Shown here: one piece after another, positions 21,399-38,425 of the stretch
How the letters are laid out: the number at the start of each line of letters is the position of its first letter
How positions within the stretch are numbered: position 1 is the first letter of the stretch
Source of the DNA: Saccharum officinarum
Taxonomy: Eukaryota > Streptophyta > Magnoliopsida > Poales > Poaceae
Length of the DNA: 64,000 nt
Assembly: GCA_020631735.1 (NCBI GenBank)
Contig: CM036168.1
Coordinates: 96,948,932-97,012,931, forward strand
Direction of reading: 5' to 3'
Notes under the pieces: model-generated
Seen by the model: the letters and a program-made list of their open reading frames with translations, nothing else
What the model was told of the DNA's origin: nothing
Databases searched by the model: none
Program-made: the position numbers and the translations under genes

Positions 21399-24300
21399 AA
21401 CACCCTAAAATTTTGAAAACAAGAAAAATAGGAGAAATATGATTTTTATATATTTTTGTGAGCATGCAAATTTAGAATGATAATAATTTTTATAAATTTA
21501 AAATCAAATATAAGGGTAGAAACATGATTGAGCATTCATGCTGCTGCATTTGAAATTTTGTATTGAGTGGTTTAAATCAAATTCAAATTGGATTTAAAAA
21601 TCTTTTGGAAAATGGTTTTGAAAAACTGGAAAAGAAAAAGAAAAGGGTATTAATTTCCTTCTTCGGTTTTCGGCCCGGTCCAGCCAAAAGGCCTGCCCTC
21701 CCCGCGCGCGGCCCGCCTTCCCCCGCTCCCCGCTTCACTTCGTGGGCCGAGCCCAGCCGCGGAAGCCGGCCCAACTCGCGCGTGCGCTGCTCTTTCCCGC
21801 CTCCCGCGTCACTGACAGCCCGGACCCACGTGTTAGGCGCTTCTTCCTCCCCACGCCGCCGGATTCCTTTCCCTCCTTTCCCCGATCCGAATCGATCTCT
21901 CCAATCCATCCCTTTCCTTCTTTAGCGGTGCTCCCGGGCTATAAAAACGGAGCCGCGCCACCCTCCGCAACCCATCTTGCCTAGTTGCAGTTCCTGTGGT
22001 GGCCGAGAGCTAGGTCACCGCGAGCTCGAGTTCCACCGTCCGCCATATCGAGCACACCATCGCCTCCATCCATCCCACGCCCTAGATTTCACCCTAGGTG
22101 AGTTAGCCATGCTTCGGTCTTCCTCTCTGTGCTCTCCGCTTGATGAATGGTGCCCGGAATCAAGGATTGGCGATTCCCGGCCATGGCGCCGCCGCGGGAG
22201 GCCACCGTCGGCCAAATCCGGCCGGAGCGCCGCTGGCTGCTCTCTCTCTCCTTCCCTGTTTTGATCTCGGCCGTCCGTTTTGAATCGGACGGATGTTATT
22301 CATTGATACCGGTTCGGTTGTAACTTTTGCTAAAGAGTCCCTGCCCTTTTCTAGTTTAGAACCCACAGTCCAAAACGTAATAACCCGTGTTCGTTTTGAT
22401 CTTTTGAAAGCGTATTTCATCTCGGTAATTGAAAAATACGTTTTCTGATATTTACACTTTTGCCACTAATCTTGTTTTAATCGTAGAATCTTCGTTTTAA
22501 CTCCGATTTGATCCATTCAAATTGCGTTAGATTCATATTTGCAACTCTACATGATGATAGAACTGTACAGTAGGTTTGTGACAATTTATTTTCGAGTTTA
22601 TATTAAATTAATTATTTATCTATAGGAAATCTTAGAAAATTTATAACTTTCACGTTTTAAATCCAAATTTCATGATCTTTACGTCTGTGTGATCGTAGTA
22701 ACGTGTAGAAGAGTTTTACAAACTTTTTATACTGTTAGTGCTACTGTTGGTTAGGTTTTCTATCTTTAAGTTTCGATGTTAGATTTAATCTATTACTTTA
22801 CTAAAGAAAATCTCGTTTAATTCATAATTTATTTGTTTTAATTCTGAATTAGTCCGTTCAAAGTTCAATGGATTTATAACAATATGAACTACGTATTAGT
22901 ATTAATGTTTTCTTATCAAAATCTCTGGAATTTCATAGTTTAGATCTAATTTGATTAATAACTGTGCAACTAGATTTATAAATAAAATATTATTGATTTC
23001 TCCTTTAGTTTTCTAAATTTAAATGTAATTTAGCCTAAGTCACTTTTGAATATCTATAAAAAGTATTTTATCCTATATATATGATTTTATATAGTTAAAA
23101 CAAATGAGACCTATAATTTTCCGTTTTATATAACAAAATCTTTCGGTAGTCGTTTCTTTCACCGTAGCTCCGATTAGCGTGTTTTTCGCGCCTGTGTGTT
23201 CGTAGCAATGCGTAGAACATCTTTAAAACCTTTTCACATATTGTTTCTTATGTTTGGTGTACTGTTCTAATTATTATTCATTGTTGCTTCATGTATGATT
23301 GCTCGATGTGTGTGTGGTGATTTATTGATCAAGTCCAGTCGGTGAGATTTACGTGGAGATTCAAGAAGCTATTAATTGAAGATTTGGATCAGAGAAGGAT
23401 TTTGATTTAAGGCAAGTATAGTATGGGACCATTCTTGTTTCCTATTCACCTTTAATATACTTAATTCATGTGCATGTGTCTACCTCGTTACCACTAAGGA
23501 TATCCTAGTTTTTATATCTTGTACCTTGACACCCATGGGACATTGCATTGGGTAGTATTATGCTAGCGCTCAAGATAAATAACCATGATCTGTAACTTGA
23601 CTAATGGTATATGCAATAAACGTTTAAAAGATGCTTTATAGAAACATGGCTCAAGAGGGCTAGAACATATTTGGTTGTTTTTATGGTGCTCTAGTTTCTC
23701 TCCATAAGGACTTATCCGTAAGCGAACATCTGAGACTTACAGTACAACTGTGAGGGCTATATGGCTCTGGCTTTAGCTCAGTATTAGAACCTTTTCTAGC
23801 TTGTTAGAGGTTACCCTTATGGCGCAAATGGGGTAAAGCAGACTGTGGATCCCTGCGTGGTGTATCACACGGACTGACTTCTAAAACCTAGCGGCCCTAA
23901 CTTGTTAGACGAACCTTTGAAAGGCTTCATAGTGTTTCCCTGCCTGCTCACCTTGAAAGTGTTTTGGGAGTCGCGATCCCGGGTATATGGATAATCACGA
24001 CTCACAGTGAAAGTGTACAACCTCTGCAGAGTGTACAACTGTTATAACAGCCGTGCTCACGATCACGAGTGGCCTTGGACCCTTACAGAATAAATGATGA
24101 ACATTGATGATAATGGTAACACTGATGATATTGATGTTCACTAATGATTATTGTTTCTTGCTATACATTATTTTCGTATACATGATCATGAGGTTATTTG
24201 GGCTTATGGTAAACTTATTGCTACTCAAATGCTAAAAAGTTGACTCACTAAAAGCTATTGCAGTAAACCTGTGTCAAACCTTTTGAGCCTCATGAACCCT

Positions 24301-24618
24301 ATGATATATTTGCTGAGTTCGACATGGACTCACTCTTGCTATTTCCCACATCTCAGGAAGGATACCAGATTTCTAAATTCTGGAATTGTTAGGCTTGTGA
24401 TCAACCAGTTAGTTTGATCCTGGAGTGAAGGTTACACCCGGTGTTCGGAGTTGTCTTTCCGCTGTGTTATTCTCTAAGGTATATTTTATACTATTGTGTT
24501 ATGTTAAATAAGCATTTGTCTTTTGATATTACACTTATCTGCGGCTATATGTGAGATTTGACTTTTTTATTTCACATATAGTGTATATCTGGTTTTGTCC
24601 TTAAAACCGGGTGTGACA
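21396..24618 (+). mobile_element. 5' LTR of the 21.4-31.3 kb element
   Basis: A 3,223-bp sequence from TGTAACACCC to GGGTGTGACA. A GC-rich block (21670-22260) carries a TATA box (GGCTATAAAAACGG, about 21938-21947), the probable start region for genomic RNA. The small open frames in that block are not genes. The remainder is AT-rich. Confidence 0.9.
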
Positions 24619-24621
24619 GAG

Positions 24622-24633
24622 TGGTATCAAAGC
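24622..24633 (+). promoter_or_regulatory. Primer-binding site
   Basis: TGGTATCAAAGC lies four bases after the 5' LTR. It differs by one base from the complement of the initiator methionine tRNA 3' end used by many plant gypsy elements. Confidence 0.8.
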
Positions 24634-25141
24634 AATGCTAACTGTAGGACACAAGCCTAGTTAGAACTGGACGTTTAGCATATTTCCATTTTTGCCTATT
24701 TCTTGCTTTCTCTTTAACTTTGTTATTTTCTCAAAGTTATGCTTAATTCTATCCCCGTTCTGTTATAAAAAACCTTGTATCTATTTTGAACCTTTTCTCC
24801 TTGTCTAATATACGGCTCGTGACGAGAAGACTGTGGACTTCAGAGGTTAAGAGGACTGAATTGTGTCGTTCTTGCTCACATTTAACGAGAAGCCATTAGC
24901 AATGCAAAACCAATTACTAGAAGAAATGGCTCAATGTGGAAATTCTCAATCATGCTCGTCTCAAGGTCAGGCCAACATACCCAAGGGGCCAGAGAAGATA
25001 CAAGTAGTAGAAGCTTGGAAGAATATGAAATCCAATAAAGATGTTGATAGTAAGGCACTTGGAGAGTAGGAACAATGTCACTGTTGTAAGCATTATGGTT
25101 TTCCCTGTCTTCAAAACGAGTCTAATAAGGGAAAAGTCAAG

Positions 25142-26146
25142 GTGGGTCCAAATTTTGAGATCAACATGGACAAGAAGAGAAAGGCAATCTCATTAGAACC
25201 ACTTGTGGAAAACAATCAGCAATCGAGTTATACTACATTGTCACATGCAACCCTGATCCCTTGTCAAATAAATCCAAACCCTGAAGAGTTAGAAGCCTCT
25301 CCCGCTAAAACTACTCCCCATGAGGTAGTCATAGATGGGTGGACAATTACCTATAAGGAGTATCAACCCCGAAAGGCCAAACAAGCTAAGAAACAAGCCA
25401 AAGGGATGAAGATGAACTTTTATGGCCAGCAAGATAGCAGCATACCAAACAATAGTTCTGTGGAGTATGACATCACAAAAGATCCAGCTAAGAGAAAGTG
25501 TTATCATTGCCAGCAGGAAGGACATTATGTCAAATCTTACCCGCAGAAGAATCAACAACAGCAAGACCCAGGACAGGATGTCCAAAAGAAGCATGTGCAG
25601 GGAAATAAATTAAAGAGAAATTACATCCATGGAAGGTTAAAACATGTGGATATTACCGCCATTTCTGAAGCTAAGGAGGTCGTGTTTGGATCAATTCCAG
25701 TAAGTTTAGGAAATGCCAAGGTTTTGTTTGACCCCAGTGCCTCACATTCGTTCATATCTAAATAATATGTAGAAGATCATAACATATTTATGCTTCCAAG
25801 GGGGAAAATAGTGATGGTTAAGACTCCAAGAGGTGAAATAAAGGGGAACCGCGTATGCCCAAAAGTTAGTCTTGACATAAAGGGGGTAAATTTTAAGGCA
25901 AATCTTATTGTTTTGGAATTAATGGGCATTGATGTTATCCTTGGAATGGATTGGTTATCTACTTGTAAAGGAGTGATTGAGTATGCCCAACGTTCAGTGT
26001 TTCTAACTACACCTTCAGGAGAAAGATTTGAGTATGAGGGTATTAAACCTACACCTGAGGGATACAAGGTTGACCCATCTGAGGGTATGAACACTAAGAA
26101 TGGTAAAGAGGGATGCTGGATTTCAGATGTCATTATAGAGGACTAA
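25142..26146 (+). pseudogene. Retroelement module 1: zinc knuckle plus aspartic protease
   Basis: A basic gag tail (KAKQAKKQAKG) leads to a CCHC-like knuckle, CYHCQQEGHYVKSYP, whose last cysteine is tyrosine (TGC to TAC). Next comes a retropepsin-like site VLFDPSASHSFIS, where gypsy proteases usually have DSGA(T/S)HSFI, so the DSG triad is DPS. The segment IDVILGMDWLSTCKGVI, typical of the region after gypsy proteases, follows. A single TAA at 25763-25765 splits the frame and fits a C-to-T change of CAA. No polymerase sequence follows; 26150-27180 is AT-rich and non-coding. Confidence 0.75.
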
Positions 26147-27179
26147 GGAATGCAAGAGATGCTATCTACTTCGGATGATGCTGCAATCACACCATGTTTA
26201 AGAAATAGGAGTTATGTCCCGTGTAATAAAACCGTTAGTAGCCAAGTTGAGTCGTCTTAATGTGTGGCTTATGAATTTTTAAGTGTTTAGTTGCTCTGTG
26301 CTTATGTTTATGTTTGAGTTGGAATTTTGTAATGAGTGGAATGATCTTGTGGGTTTTATCTATGATTTCATTTAGTTTATACGTATAAGGTATAAAGATT
26401 AATAAAATAAATAGCTGGGTTTTGGTTATCTCCTGTTTTCTATATCTTGTCTTTCGGAGCAGCCTGTCTTTATCAACTTATATCTCTGTTCTTGAATGAC
26501 TAAAAATCATGAGAAAATTCTGGACAAGAGTAGACTTCAATATCTTTCTCTAAATGCAAGAAACACCCTCATATTTATTTTGGATTGGGAGATACAAAAA
26601 TCACAAGACGATGCAACTGTGCTGTCTGAAAATTAGAACAGAGTCTGTTATGTGCTATTTTCGACCAAGTCATCTACAGAATTTGGAAAAGTGTTCTATA
26701 AGAAAGTTTCAGGAAATTTCATAAGCTTTCCAACGGTATAAGGTGGAACTTCATTGGAATTACAAAACGAGAGTTGTGGCAGTTTTACTGTATTACTGAT
26801 TTTCTGCTCGCGAGAAACTTCAGATTTCTTGTTTCTACCTATGCACAAAAGAATCATTAGGTTATTAGAACGTATGGATGCTAGTTAGCTCATCTAAAAA
26901 ATGTTCAAGCTACCTTATTTTGGTGTCTCTTATTTTAAGGGGGGTAGCCAATGTAAAGAAGGTTTATTAAGTTTGAACTCTTTAGTTGGAAGTATTGGTT
27001 AGTCTCCATGATTGAGTTGCCACTCTTGAGCAAAAATGTCCTGTGAACAAGGTTGATAATTTTGGATCCACGGAGACGAAAGTTGTCCCTTTAGATAGCT
27101 CATGATTATGATCATCTGTACTTGCTCGTGTTGCTGATGTTGGTCACTTGATGACAGGAAGTGTAATATCTCATGACTC

Positions 27180-27874
27180 AGGAGTCCTATATGACGTCTC
27201 GCACTGATATATGGGAAAAGGCTGATGTTTCTGCCATTGAAGGATGTTATGGGTGTGATGAAGCTGAGCACTGTCAAAACAACAACGTTGCAGAGCAAGT
27301 TGGGAGTGAACTAAGTCAGAATCCACAATGATGAAAGCGAAAAAGGAAAGTCCATAAGAAGCCTGCTCAAGGAAGCAAAGCGCAGCAAAACTATGTCAAT
27401 GGAAGACTGAGCAATGTGGATATGGATAAAATTCATGGAGTTACCAAAGTAGTGGGAGGTTATATTCAAGTAAGTTCAGTACAAGTTTTTATTTTATTTG
27501 ACCCTAGTGCTTCGCATTCTTTCATTTCCGCCGACATGGTAGAGACGTGCAAGATGGTGAAGTGTCCAATGAGGAGGCCTTTGCTAGTTCAAACCCCAGT
27601 GGGAGAAATGCAGACAGATCAGATATGCCCGAATGTCAGTCTTATTATAAATAAGGAAAACTTCACCGCAACACTCATTGTGTTGGAGTCACTTAAAATT
27701 CGCGTGGTTCTTGGTAATGGATGGCTCTGTGCACATAAAGGAGTGATTCATGGTACTCGGTGCACAATGCTCTTAACAACACCATCAGGGAAAAGAATTG
27801 AGTATCAAGGTGGTCGACTTTTACCTGAGGGAGATGAGAATGACCAATTAGAAGATAGGTATACTGAGGGATAG
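27180..27874 (+). pseudogene. Retroelement module 2: divergent zinc knuckle plus protease
   Basis: A second knuckle remnant (GCYGCDEAEHCQ, about 27243-27280) is followed by VNGRLSNVDMDKIHGV, ILFDPSASHSFIS and LKIRVVLGNGWLCAHKGVI. This is the same order as module 1 but with clearly different residues, so the duplication is old or the two came from different parents. The first half is broken by stops; 27416-27874 is open and ends shortly before the purine tract of the 3' LTR. Confidence 0.7.
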
Positions 27875-28095
27875 CAAAGTGGACCGTGAGTTTACAGAAG
27901 TCATAGCAGAGGAACAAATAACTTTGGAGGAGCTCAATTGGAGAGATGATCATGTTTAGACAGATTAGTCAGTCAGGATATGAGAAACTGTCTCATGACT
28001 CTGCACGAAAGATGTAATTTGAAAAATGAGGATCAAATAAAGACAAAGTGTCATTATCTCTTTTATCATCATCTTCCGAATCTCGGGACGAGATT

Positions 28096-28114
28096 CATCT
28101 TAAGGGGGTAGAAT
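28096..28114 (+). promoter_or_regulatory. Polypurine tract
   Basis: TCTTAAGGGGGTAGAAT ends directly before the 3' LTR, the normal plus-strand priming position. Confidence 0.75.
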
Positions 28115-31445
<3,331 letters not shown>

Positions 31446-33343
31446 CTGAGTTTGAATACCACCCCAGCAACAAAAACACCCTTAAAGCCCAACTAAGGAT
31501 AGCACACGCATCTACCATGCATCAGAGTTCATTTACCTAGCCGCCTAGCCGCAATGCACTCGGATTTCCGTCTCCTGCCGTGCAGTTCACAACTTGGCTC
31601 GATGCCCGACTTCCGTAGGCTCCTGGAGCGACCGGCACCAGCAGCACCGCAGAAAAAAGGAGTTTTATATCGTTTTCTATTTCTATTCGAGCAGGATTTC
31701 TATTCATGCTACTCAAGGCAAAAAGGCTCGTATGACAGAGCTGGCAGCATCAGCGAGGCCAGACGAGTTGGACACGGATGATGGGCCGAACCAAAAATTG
31801 AGAGAAATTTTATCTATTTATTATTATTAGTAAAAATGCTCGTGCGTTGCAACGGGTAGTTATTTTCACTCTTAAAAGTTATTAACCTCTTCCTTACAGT
31901 TCTTTTATTTTTGTATCCATCGACAACAATATGTATCGATGCCCTTGATATTGACACCCTGAATGCACCTACGAACACATTATTCAGTCATTCATCTTCA
32001 CCGGAGTAGTCATGTACGGGTGGGTCTTCATTGCTTGCGCTAGCTGCTTCATTGACGGCAGCCCAATGTTCGTCGTCTTTCTTAGTTGTACAACAAATCT
32101 GCCTCTCCTTGTACACGGTCGCGTTATGTGGAACAGAGGTCATTCATCCACAAAAGGTAATGTCATCCACGAAAGCCAGTGTTGTTACACAATATATCTT
32201 TTGTTAGCTGTTTTTTCTACTACAAAGTGCAAACAATACAGAGTACGTGGGCTCTAAAATCAGAAATATTTTTGCATGTGCATTGCAATCAAAGAAAAAT
32301 AATTCAATATTGTACGAAACTTACTAACATCATGCACAATTTTTTTCTTCAAAATAATAATTTAGCTGTCCTAAAATATCATAGCATAAGATCGAAGATA
32401 ACAACATCCTGAAGTCCACCGACCTCTGTAGCTCAGTTGAGATTAATTTCTGTTCCCTTATTTACTACTTTCTTTTCTTCCTTGTGCAGTTCCAGTACAT
32501 CCATCACACTTAAAATAGATATAAGTTAAAAGGAAGGAGACCTTATCCTAAAATAGAGATAATGGAGCGAGTATATGTTTGGTTAAGATGACAGAGTTTA
32601 CTGTTTGTTTCGGTGGGTGGAGACTTGGTACGTTATATTGCCTTTTTTTACACCATTTAAGTTGCATTTAAATGTGGGGCCTATTTACCTTGAGTTGGCC
32701 CACCTGTCTTCCTTTGCGTTTCTTTTGACACAATATCTTCTTCATGGGAGATTAGATAATAAAATAATTGGTTAATGGTGGAAAACGTGAGGGCTGGAAA
32801 AAAAAGCTGCTAGAAATAGATCCTTGTTTTCAGGATTCAACCAGGAAACGTCGACTATCTTTATTTAATTTAATTAGATTAAAATAAACTTCTCACGTAA
32901 TCATCCTCCTCCTGTGTAGTCCTAAACCCCACGTATTCCTCCTCTTCCTATATTAAAGAATCAATAAAAATCAAAATTGGATACTCACGTGATCCATTAA
33001 AACTGACTTTTCCCTCACATAAATCTTACTCTTCCTGTTGTCCTAAAACAACACGTATTCCACCTCTTGCTATATTAAACAATAGATTGAGTCACGGATG
33101 GTTACATCTTACATGTACATGGTGAAAAAACATGGCAAAAATTTTACCTCTTTATTATTAGGTATAGATAAGCATATTCTGTGGGAACGAAGAATTCCTA
33201 TTTAGATATGGACAGTTACATCTTACACGTATATGGTAAAAAAAACATGGCAAAAATTTTGCCTCTTTATTATTAGGTATAGATAAGCATATTCGGTGGG
33301 AACAAATGATTTCTATTTAGATTAGGATTCCTGTATGAGCACG

Positions 33344-33460
<117 letters not shown>

Positions 33461-34053
33461 TCCGGTAGTTAAAGGGAGACGGACCAAACAAATGGATGGA
33501 CGAAAAAAAAGAGCCGGAAATTTTGCCTCTTTATTATTAGGGATAGACTAGCAAATATGTTTGTGTGTTGCAATGGGAGTGATTTTTTTAAGTCCAAACG
33601 GATGGAAACAAGTTGGAAAAGAAATTCGAACCCAGACTGAAAAAGAAATTCGGAGGAGGCAAAAAAAAGTACGGCGCGATACGGAATCTGATTTCGAAAC
33701 GTCTCCGTCTCCTATTCTCAAATGTGCAACTGATGAAAAATAAATTATGCAAATCTAATTTTCTGACCGTATATTCTTCTCCGTAATATATGAGGTACCA
33801 CATATATACAACATGAAGATTGAGTCGATTACTGTCTGCTGGTTTTCAGGACAAGAAAAAAAGGAAGACAACAAAAAAAAGGAAACGTGTGGACTTAGAT
33901 GAGCCGAGCGTGAGTATTGTTTGCATGTATCTATACGTGTATAGAATGAAGAGAGATTAGGAGACGTGCAGTAATAGGAAAATAGATTTCGGTTCAAAGA
34001 ATTCACTTGAGATTGAATCTCAACTTCATTTACAGAAAAGACCAACTGCCCTA

Positions 34054-34055
<2 letters not shown>

Positions 34056-34137
<82 letters not shown>
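34056..34137. repeat. (TA)n microsatellite
   Basis: About 40 TA units with one TATTATAT break. It ends directly at GAGTTGCAACGGG, the start of another module. Confidence 0.95.
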
Positions 34138-34140
<3 letters not shown>

Positions 34141-35025
34141 TTGCAACGGGAGTCATTTTTTTCTTGAGAGTCCAAACGGACGGAAACCAAACTAGAAAAG
34201 GAATTCGAATCCGAACTGAAAAAATAATTCAGAGGAGGCAGAAGGAAGCAAGTATAAACATATTTTGTGCGGGAACGAAGGATTCCTATTTAGATTAGGA
34301 TTTCTGTATGAGCACAGGTTATATATATGAGTCTAGATAGAAAAACATTTCCATCGTCCGGTAGTTAAAGGGAGACGGACCCAACAAATGGATGGACAAA
34401 AAAAAATAAGCCTAAAATTTTGCTTCTTTATTATTAGGGATAGAGATAGATAGATAGATAGATTAGGTATATAGATATAGATATATTATATTATTATATT
34501 ATGGGTATAGGTATTAGGTGTATATATATATATATAGATGAAAATATCTATCATAAGAAACCTAGATCTATGGAGGTTAAAATATGATGTGAACTGCTTC
34601 TTATGGTGGAATCTACTTACCTGATTTTAAATTCGCAAGTTGACACGTTGTATTTTTTTCTGAATTTATTTTAAGATTTATCAGCCTGCAATAAGAATTA
34701 AACTGGGGCATGTTTATGATGTGCACACAAACTGTGGCTGCTCTAAGCTCGGCCCATGCAGACCAAGGAAAAGAAGATTAAAGGATAATTTTACGGTCTC
34801 ACTGATATGGCAACACAATTTTGGGAAGAATAAATAGAACGTTGACCTGTACTTACATATGAACCTAATGCAATAATGCTAGCTCCTTTCAACGCTACAA
34901 TTAACTCCGTCATAAAGAGCCGCACCGTGCGGGAGGGGACACCGTGGCGCTTGCATGTCCACGCCACGCACCGACACCGTTCGATGACCATGGCCATGGC
35001 CCCGGCCCGGCACAAACGGACCGGG

Positions 35026-35453
35026 TCACACCATTGCGCCGAGGATCTCGGTCCGCGACATGGCGACGGCAGCCCGGCACACGGGGCAGATCCACATGCG
35101 CTGGAGCCACAGGCTGATGCAGTCCGCGTGGTAGACGTGCCCGCACGGCCGCAGGCGCCGGCGCCGGCCCCAGCTCGCGTCCGCAAGCCGCGCCTTGCAG
35201 ATCGCGCACAGATCCACGTCGCCGTCGCTCGGCTCTGGGCCCGCTGGCCGGCGGCCCCACCCGGCTGTTGAGGGACGGTGACCACGACGTCGTCCTTGTT
35301 CTTGTTCAACAGCGCTTCTTGCTTCCCTGCCGCGGACGAAACGCCGCTGCCCTTCGCGCTTCCCGCGCCATCCTGGCAATGGCGCGCGGCCCAGAAGATG
35401 GTGCAGAGCACCATGAGACCCGCGAGGACGCACAGAAATATCGCACCAGCCAT
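35026..35453 (-). CDS. Membrane RING-H2 finger protein (ATL-like E3 ligase), one frame break
   Basis: Small plant RING-H2 proteins with one N-terminal membrane helix act as E3 ligases, often induced by elicitors. The start is taken at ATG 35453 (MAGAIFLCVLAGLMVLC), which begins a hydrophobic helix. A basic or polar linker follows, then the RING: C-x2-C-x17-C-x1-H-x2-H-x2-C-x10-C-x2-C, with CAICKARL, CGHVYHADC, W in ISLWL and CPVCRA, all eight ligands present. The protein ends TEILGAMV at TGA 35026. The frame shifts once in the GC-rich linker near 35230, consistent with one lost base. I did not see the GLD motif of canonical ATLs, so ATL-like is as far as I would go. Intronless, about 142 codons. 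Confidence 0.8.
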
Positions 35454-36010
35454 TGGTGATCGGATGTTCCCGTGTTGCGCACCAAGATGTGCGGTTAGAT
35501 GCGGCAAGTTGAGAAGCAGGCTACGCTTTCGGTTAAGTCGTAGTTACGGTTTCGAATTCTCAATACGATCCAAATCAAGGGCTCTCCTCTGCAAGTTGAC
35601 AAGCAGGCTACGCTTTCTTTTCACTGAGGACAGTAAATAGACTCGGTTAAGTACTCGGATTCCATGTCAAGGGCTCCTCTGCAGATTCGATTCAAATTTT
35701 AGTCCCAAAAGGAGAACGAAACAAGTTACAAAACGTTAGGACGTCCCCAACAATTTTTTTTTCGGAGCTTGTTAACGTTAGAATCTCGCTGACATGGAAG
35801 AGAGAATGCGCGCTAAAGAAACTTGATAGTAGCGACGGATTCCTCACTAGACGATTTGTCAATTTGTGTGCCCAAGAGCACTTGGCACACCAAGCGAGAG
35901 CCTACTCCGCCGTGTCCTTCCCTCCACTCATCTTCTTCGAGGTGGCATAAAAAGTTTTAAAACACAATATGGGTAGATTACTTCCACCATACAACAACTT
36001 AATAGATGGG
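35454..36010. other. Upstream region of the RING-H2 gene
   Basis: A direct repeat lies 5' of the gene: GACAAGCAGGCTACGCTTTC-like (about 35598) against GAGAAGCAGGCTACGCTTTC (about 35513), each followed later by CAAGGGCTC(T)CCTCTGCA. No coding sequence was seen. Confidence 0.4.
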
Positions 36011-36012
36011 TA

Positions 36013-36296
36013 CTCTTTCCATCCCAAATTATAAGTTATTTCAATTATAAGTTTTTTCTCCTCAAAAAAAAGTTATTTCAATTTTCTTGGAGAGTCAAAG
36101 CATCTCCAAATTTATATAATAAAATAATAACATTTCTTGTACCAAATAAGTATCATTAAAAAAATCATTAATTATATTTTTATATTGTACCTATCTGATA
36201 TCATAAATATTTGTAATTCTCACAATCACTTCGGTCAAACTTATACTTTGACTCTCCAAGAAAGTTAGAGTGACTTATAATTTGAAACGGAGAGAG
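36013..36296. mobile_element. Stowaway MITE
   Basis: A 284-bp element. The left end CTCTTTCCATCCCAAATTAT and the reverse complement of the right end, CTCTCTCCGTTTCAAATTAT, are near-perfect inverted copies. TA flanks both sides (36011-36012 and 36297-36298). The subterminal CTTGGAGAGTCAAAG is also inverted on the right. Confidence 0.9.
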
Positions 36297-36309
36297 TATC
36301 AATTAGTCC

Positions 36310-37500
36310 AACAACTTTGTAAGTGCAATCAAGCCCTAATTGTAGGTTTTAGTGATAATGACCACGCAATTAGAGGACTAATGAGATTTATCGAGATGAC
36401 AAGCAGATAAAATAAAAAGGAGGATAATTCATGCGACGTTGGAGCCCCCAATTACAAAAAGAAGCGGCAATGGACTCAAAGGCATTTAATTTTTTTTTAT
36501 ATTTCGAAATTGAGTTTAGGAAAAGTCATATTACAAAGGGGATACAATGCACAAGCTTCAATATACAACCAAGTACACATATACCCACCAAATATCCTCA
36601 AAGCCAACAAGCCTTTCACTCTTTCACCTTTTGGCTGCCTCGCTTGAGCGGCACTGCCGCGACTTAACTGACTATTAGAATGAAAGGGGAGATATTTCTA
36701 TCTCTCCCCCTTCTTCTCCAATGGTCACTTGGACCATTCTCCCATCTACTCGACCAGATAACTCTCTTCCACTCTCTCACTCTATTGGAGCACATCAAGC
36801 TTCTCCATCGATTTCTCACCGATTCCTGAGAGATTGAGCCTCCAAATTGCAATAGAGAGCTCTCTAACATGTTCTTCAACTTCTAGAGCATTTGGTTCAC
36901 GTCCAAGCCGGAGGATTGTGTTTGTTACTCTTGGAGCAAGGCTCCTAGTTGGCTAGGTGTCGCCCGTCGAAGCTTTTAACTTGTGTGGCAGCTTCGGGAC
37001 ATTTGTAATCACCCAAGCATCTAGGAAGAACCTCTTAAATCAAGAGACTTGCTCTCTTTACTTGAGAAAGAGGATACGATTTGTGAAACCCAAGCTTAGT
37101 GGTTTCCTCAATAACGTGGAGGTAGGCAAGCCTTTGTTGCAAGCTGGACAACGAGATAAATACTTTGTCTCTTGTGTTCTTGCTATTTGTATTGCTCTAT
37201 TCTGGTTTGTTGGTGATTCTAGAGTTTGGTCTCGATCTACTCATGCGTGAGCTACCAACTACATTCAGGTGGTGGAATAGGCTCTGCACTACACAGGGAA
37301 GCTCAGTAATTTAATCGATCTAAATTTCCTTGATAAATTTTGAATTGTGATCTCAAGCTTGTAAGGTGGAGCGGCAATGCCACATAGGCATCTAATAGAT
37401 AGTTTGAGTTTGATTTAAATAGGCAAACTCACCCACTCTCTAGGTTTAGCTGGGATCCAAACAAACTTGTAAACTAATCAAATAAATACAACTTGGCAAA
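36310..37500 (+). mobile_element. Degenerate copia LTR-like sequence
   Basis: It opens AATCAAGCCCTAATTGTAGG and has the general make-up of a grass SIRE/Maximus-type LTR, including CAAGCCTTTCACTCTTTC. It is followed by low-coding sequence and, 600 bp later, by copia RNase H remains in the same orientation. Borders and family are uncertain. Confidence 0.35.
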
Positions 37501-38059
37501 TTGATGAATATAAGGTCCGAACATTGCTAATATGGCAAAAATACATACATATCAATTAACCGCTAGAACTAATAGATAATCTTTCCGGCACGATCATCCC
37601 AAAATCAATCACGAACAATACTAGATTAGTTGCAATCTACAAAAGATAATAACATTTGTAGTATAGTTTCTCAATCTTCTCTTTTGACAAATAAGATATA
37701 ATATTTCTATCTGGTCTACTATTAACAAAATTGAGTAGCAACATTCGCACGATAAACTATGGTCATAATCCTATCAATACCTATGCTATCACTCTACTAC
37801 CCGACAACAAATTGTTGATCACTTGTACGATTATAATATTAGCCAAGAAATGAATAATTGCTGCAAAACAGATGAACATTGGTACCAGTCCGACAAATTT
37901 AAGAACTAATATCCTCATGTGAAAAAGCTTACTCTATTGTTGATTTTGCTAGGTGTCGGTTAGATCGTAACTCAGTTTGGGTACCTGTTAGTTTTTGGGT
38001 TCATCTTTGGTGTCTTAGGCTCATGATTCGACTTTGATTGTTATGGATTGGTACCAATT

Positions 38060-38425
38060 TTTATTTGTTACACTATTTCTATTATGTAAGCCTCTGGCAA
38101 GCATTCTATTGTAGCCCAATCTACTACCGAGGCCGAATACGTTGTTGTTAGCTACTACTCCCAGCTTTTGTGGATGATAGCCACTTTGAGAGGCTTTGGC
38201 TTGAGCTTTGAGAGACTTCCACTCTTTTGTGGCAAAGAGCCATGTAGTCCACTCCAAAACTAAACATATCGATGTTCGTTTTCACTTCCTAAAAGATCAC
38301 TATGACAAAGGCGATTCGATCTTTGCCATATAGACACCCACAGATAGCTCATAGACATCCTCACAAAACCCCTAGACCAAGCCACCTTTGTTCGCTTTCA
38401 TTTTTTGGAGGAGGAAAGCATTGTT
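38060..38425 (+). pseudogene. Ty1/copia RNase H remnant
   Basis: Translated pieces AQSTTEAEYVVVSYYSQLLW, VAKSHVVHSKTKHIDVRFHF and a TKPLDQATF-like end, in two frames, match the C-terminal RNase H of copia polyproteins (QSTAEAEY, HIDxRxHFxRD, DxxTKPL). At least one frameshift and several stops make it non-functional. It fixes the plus orientation of the copia debris from 36 to 42 kb. Confidence 0.75.

Noticed and set aside
21977..22264. 95-codon frame repeated at 28694-29038
   Set aside because: It lies in the R/U5 part of both LTRs and is duplicated only because the LTR is; it shows no domain and is better read as LTR leader.
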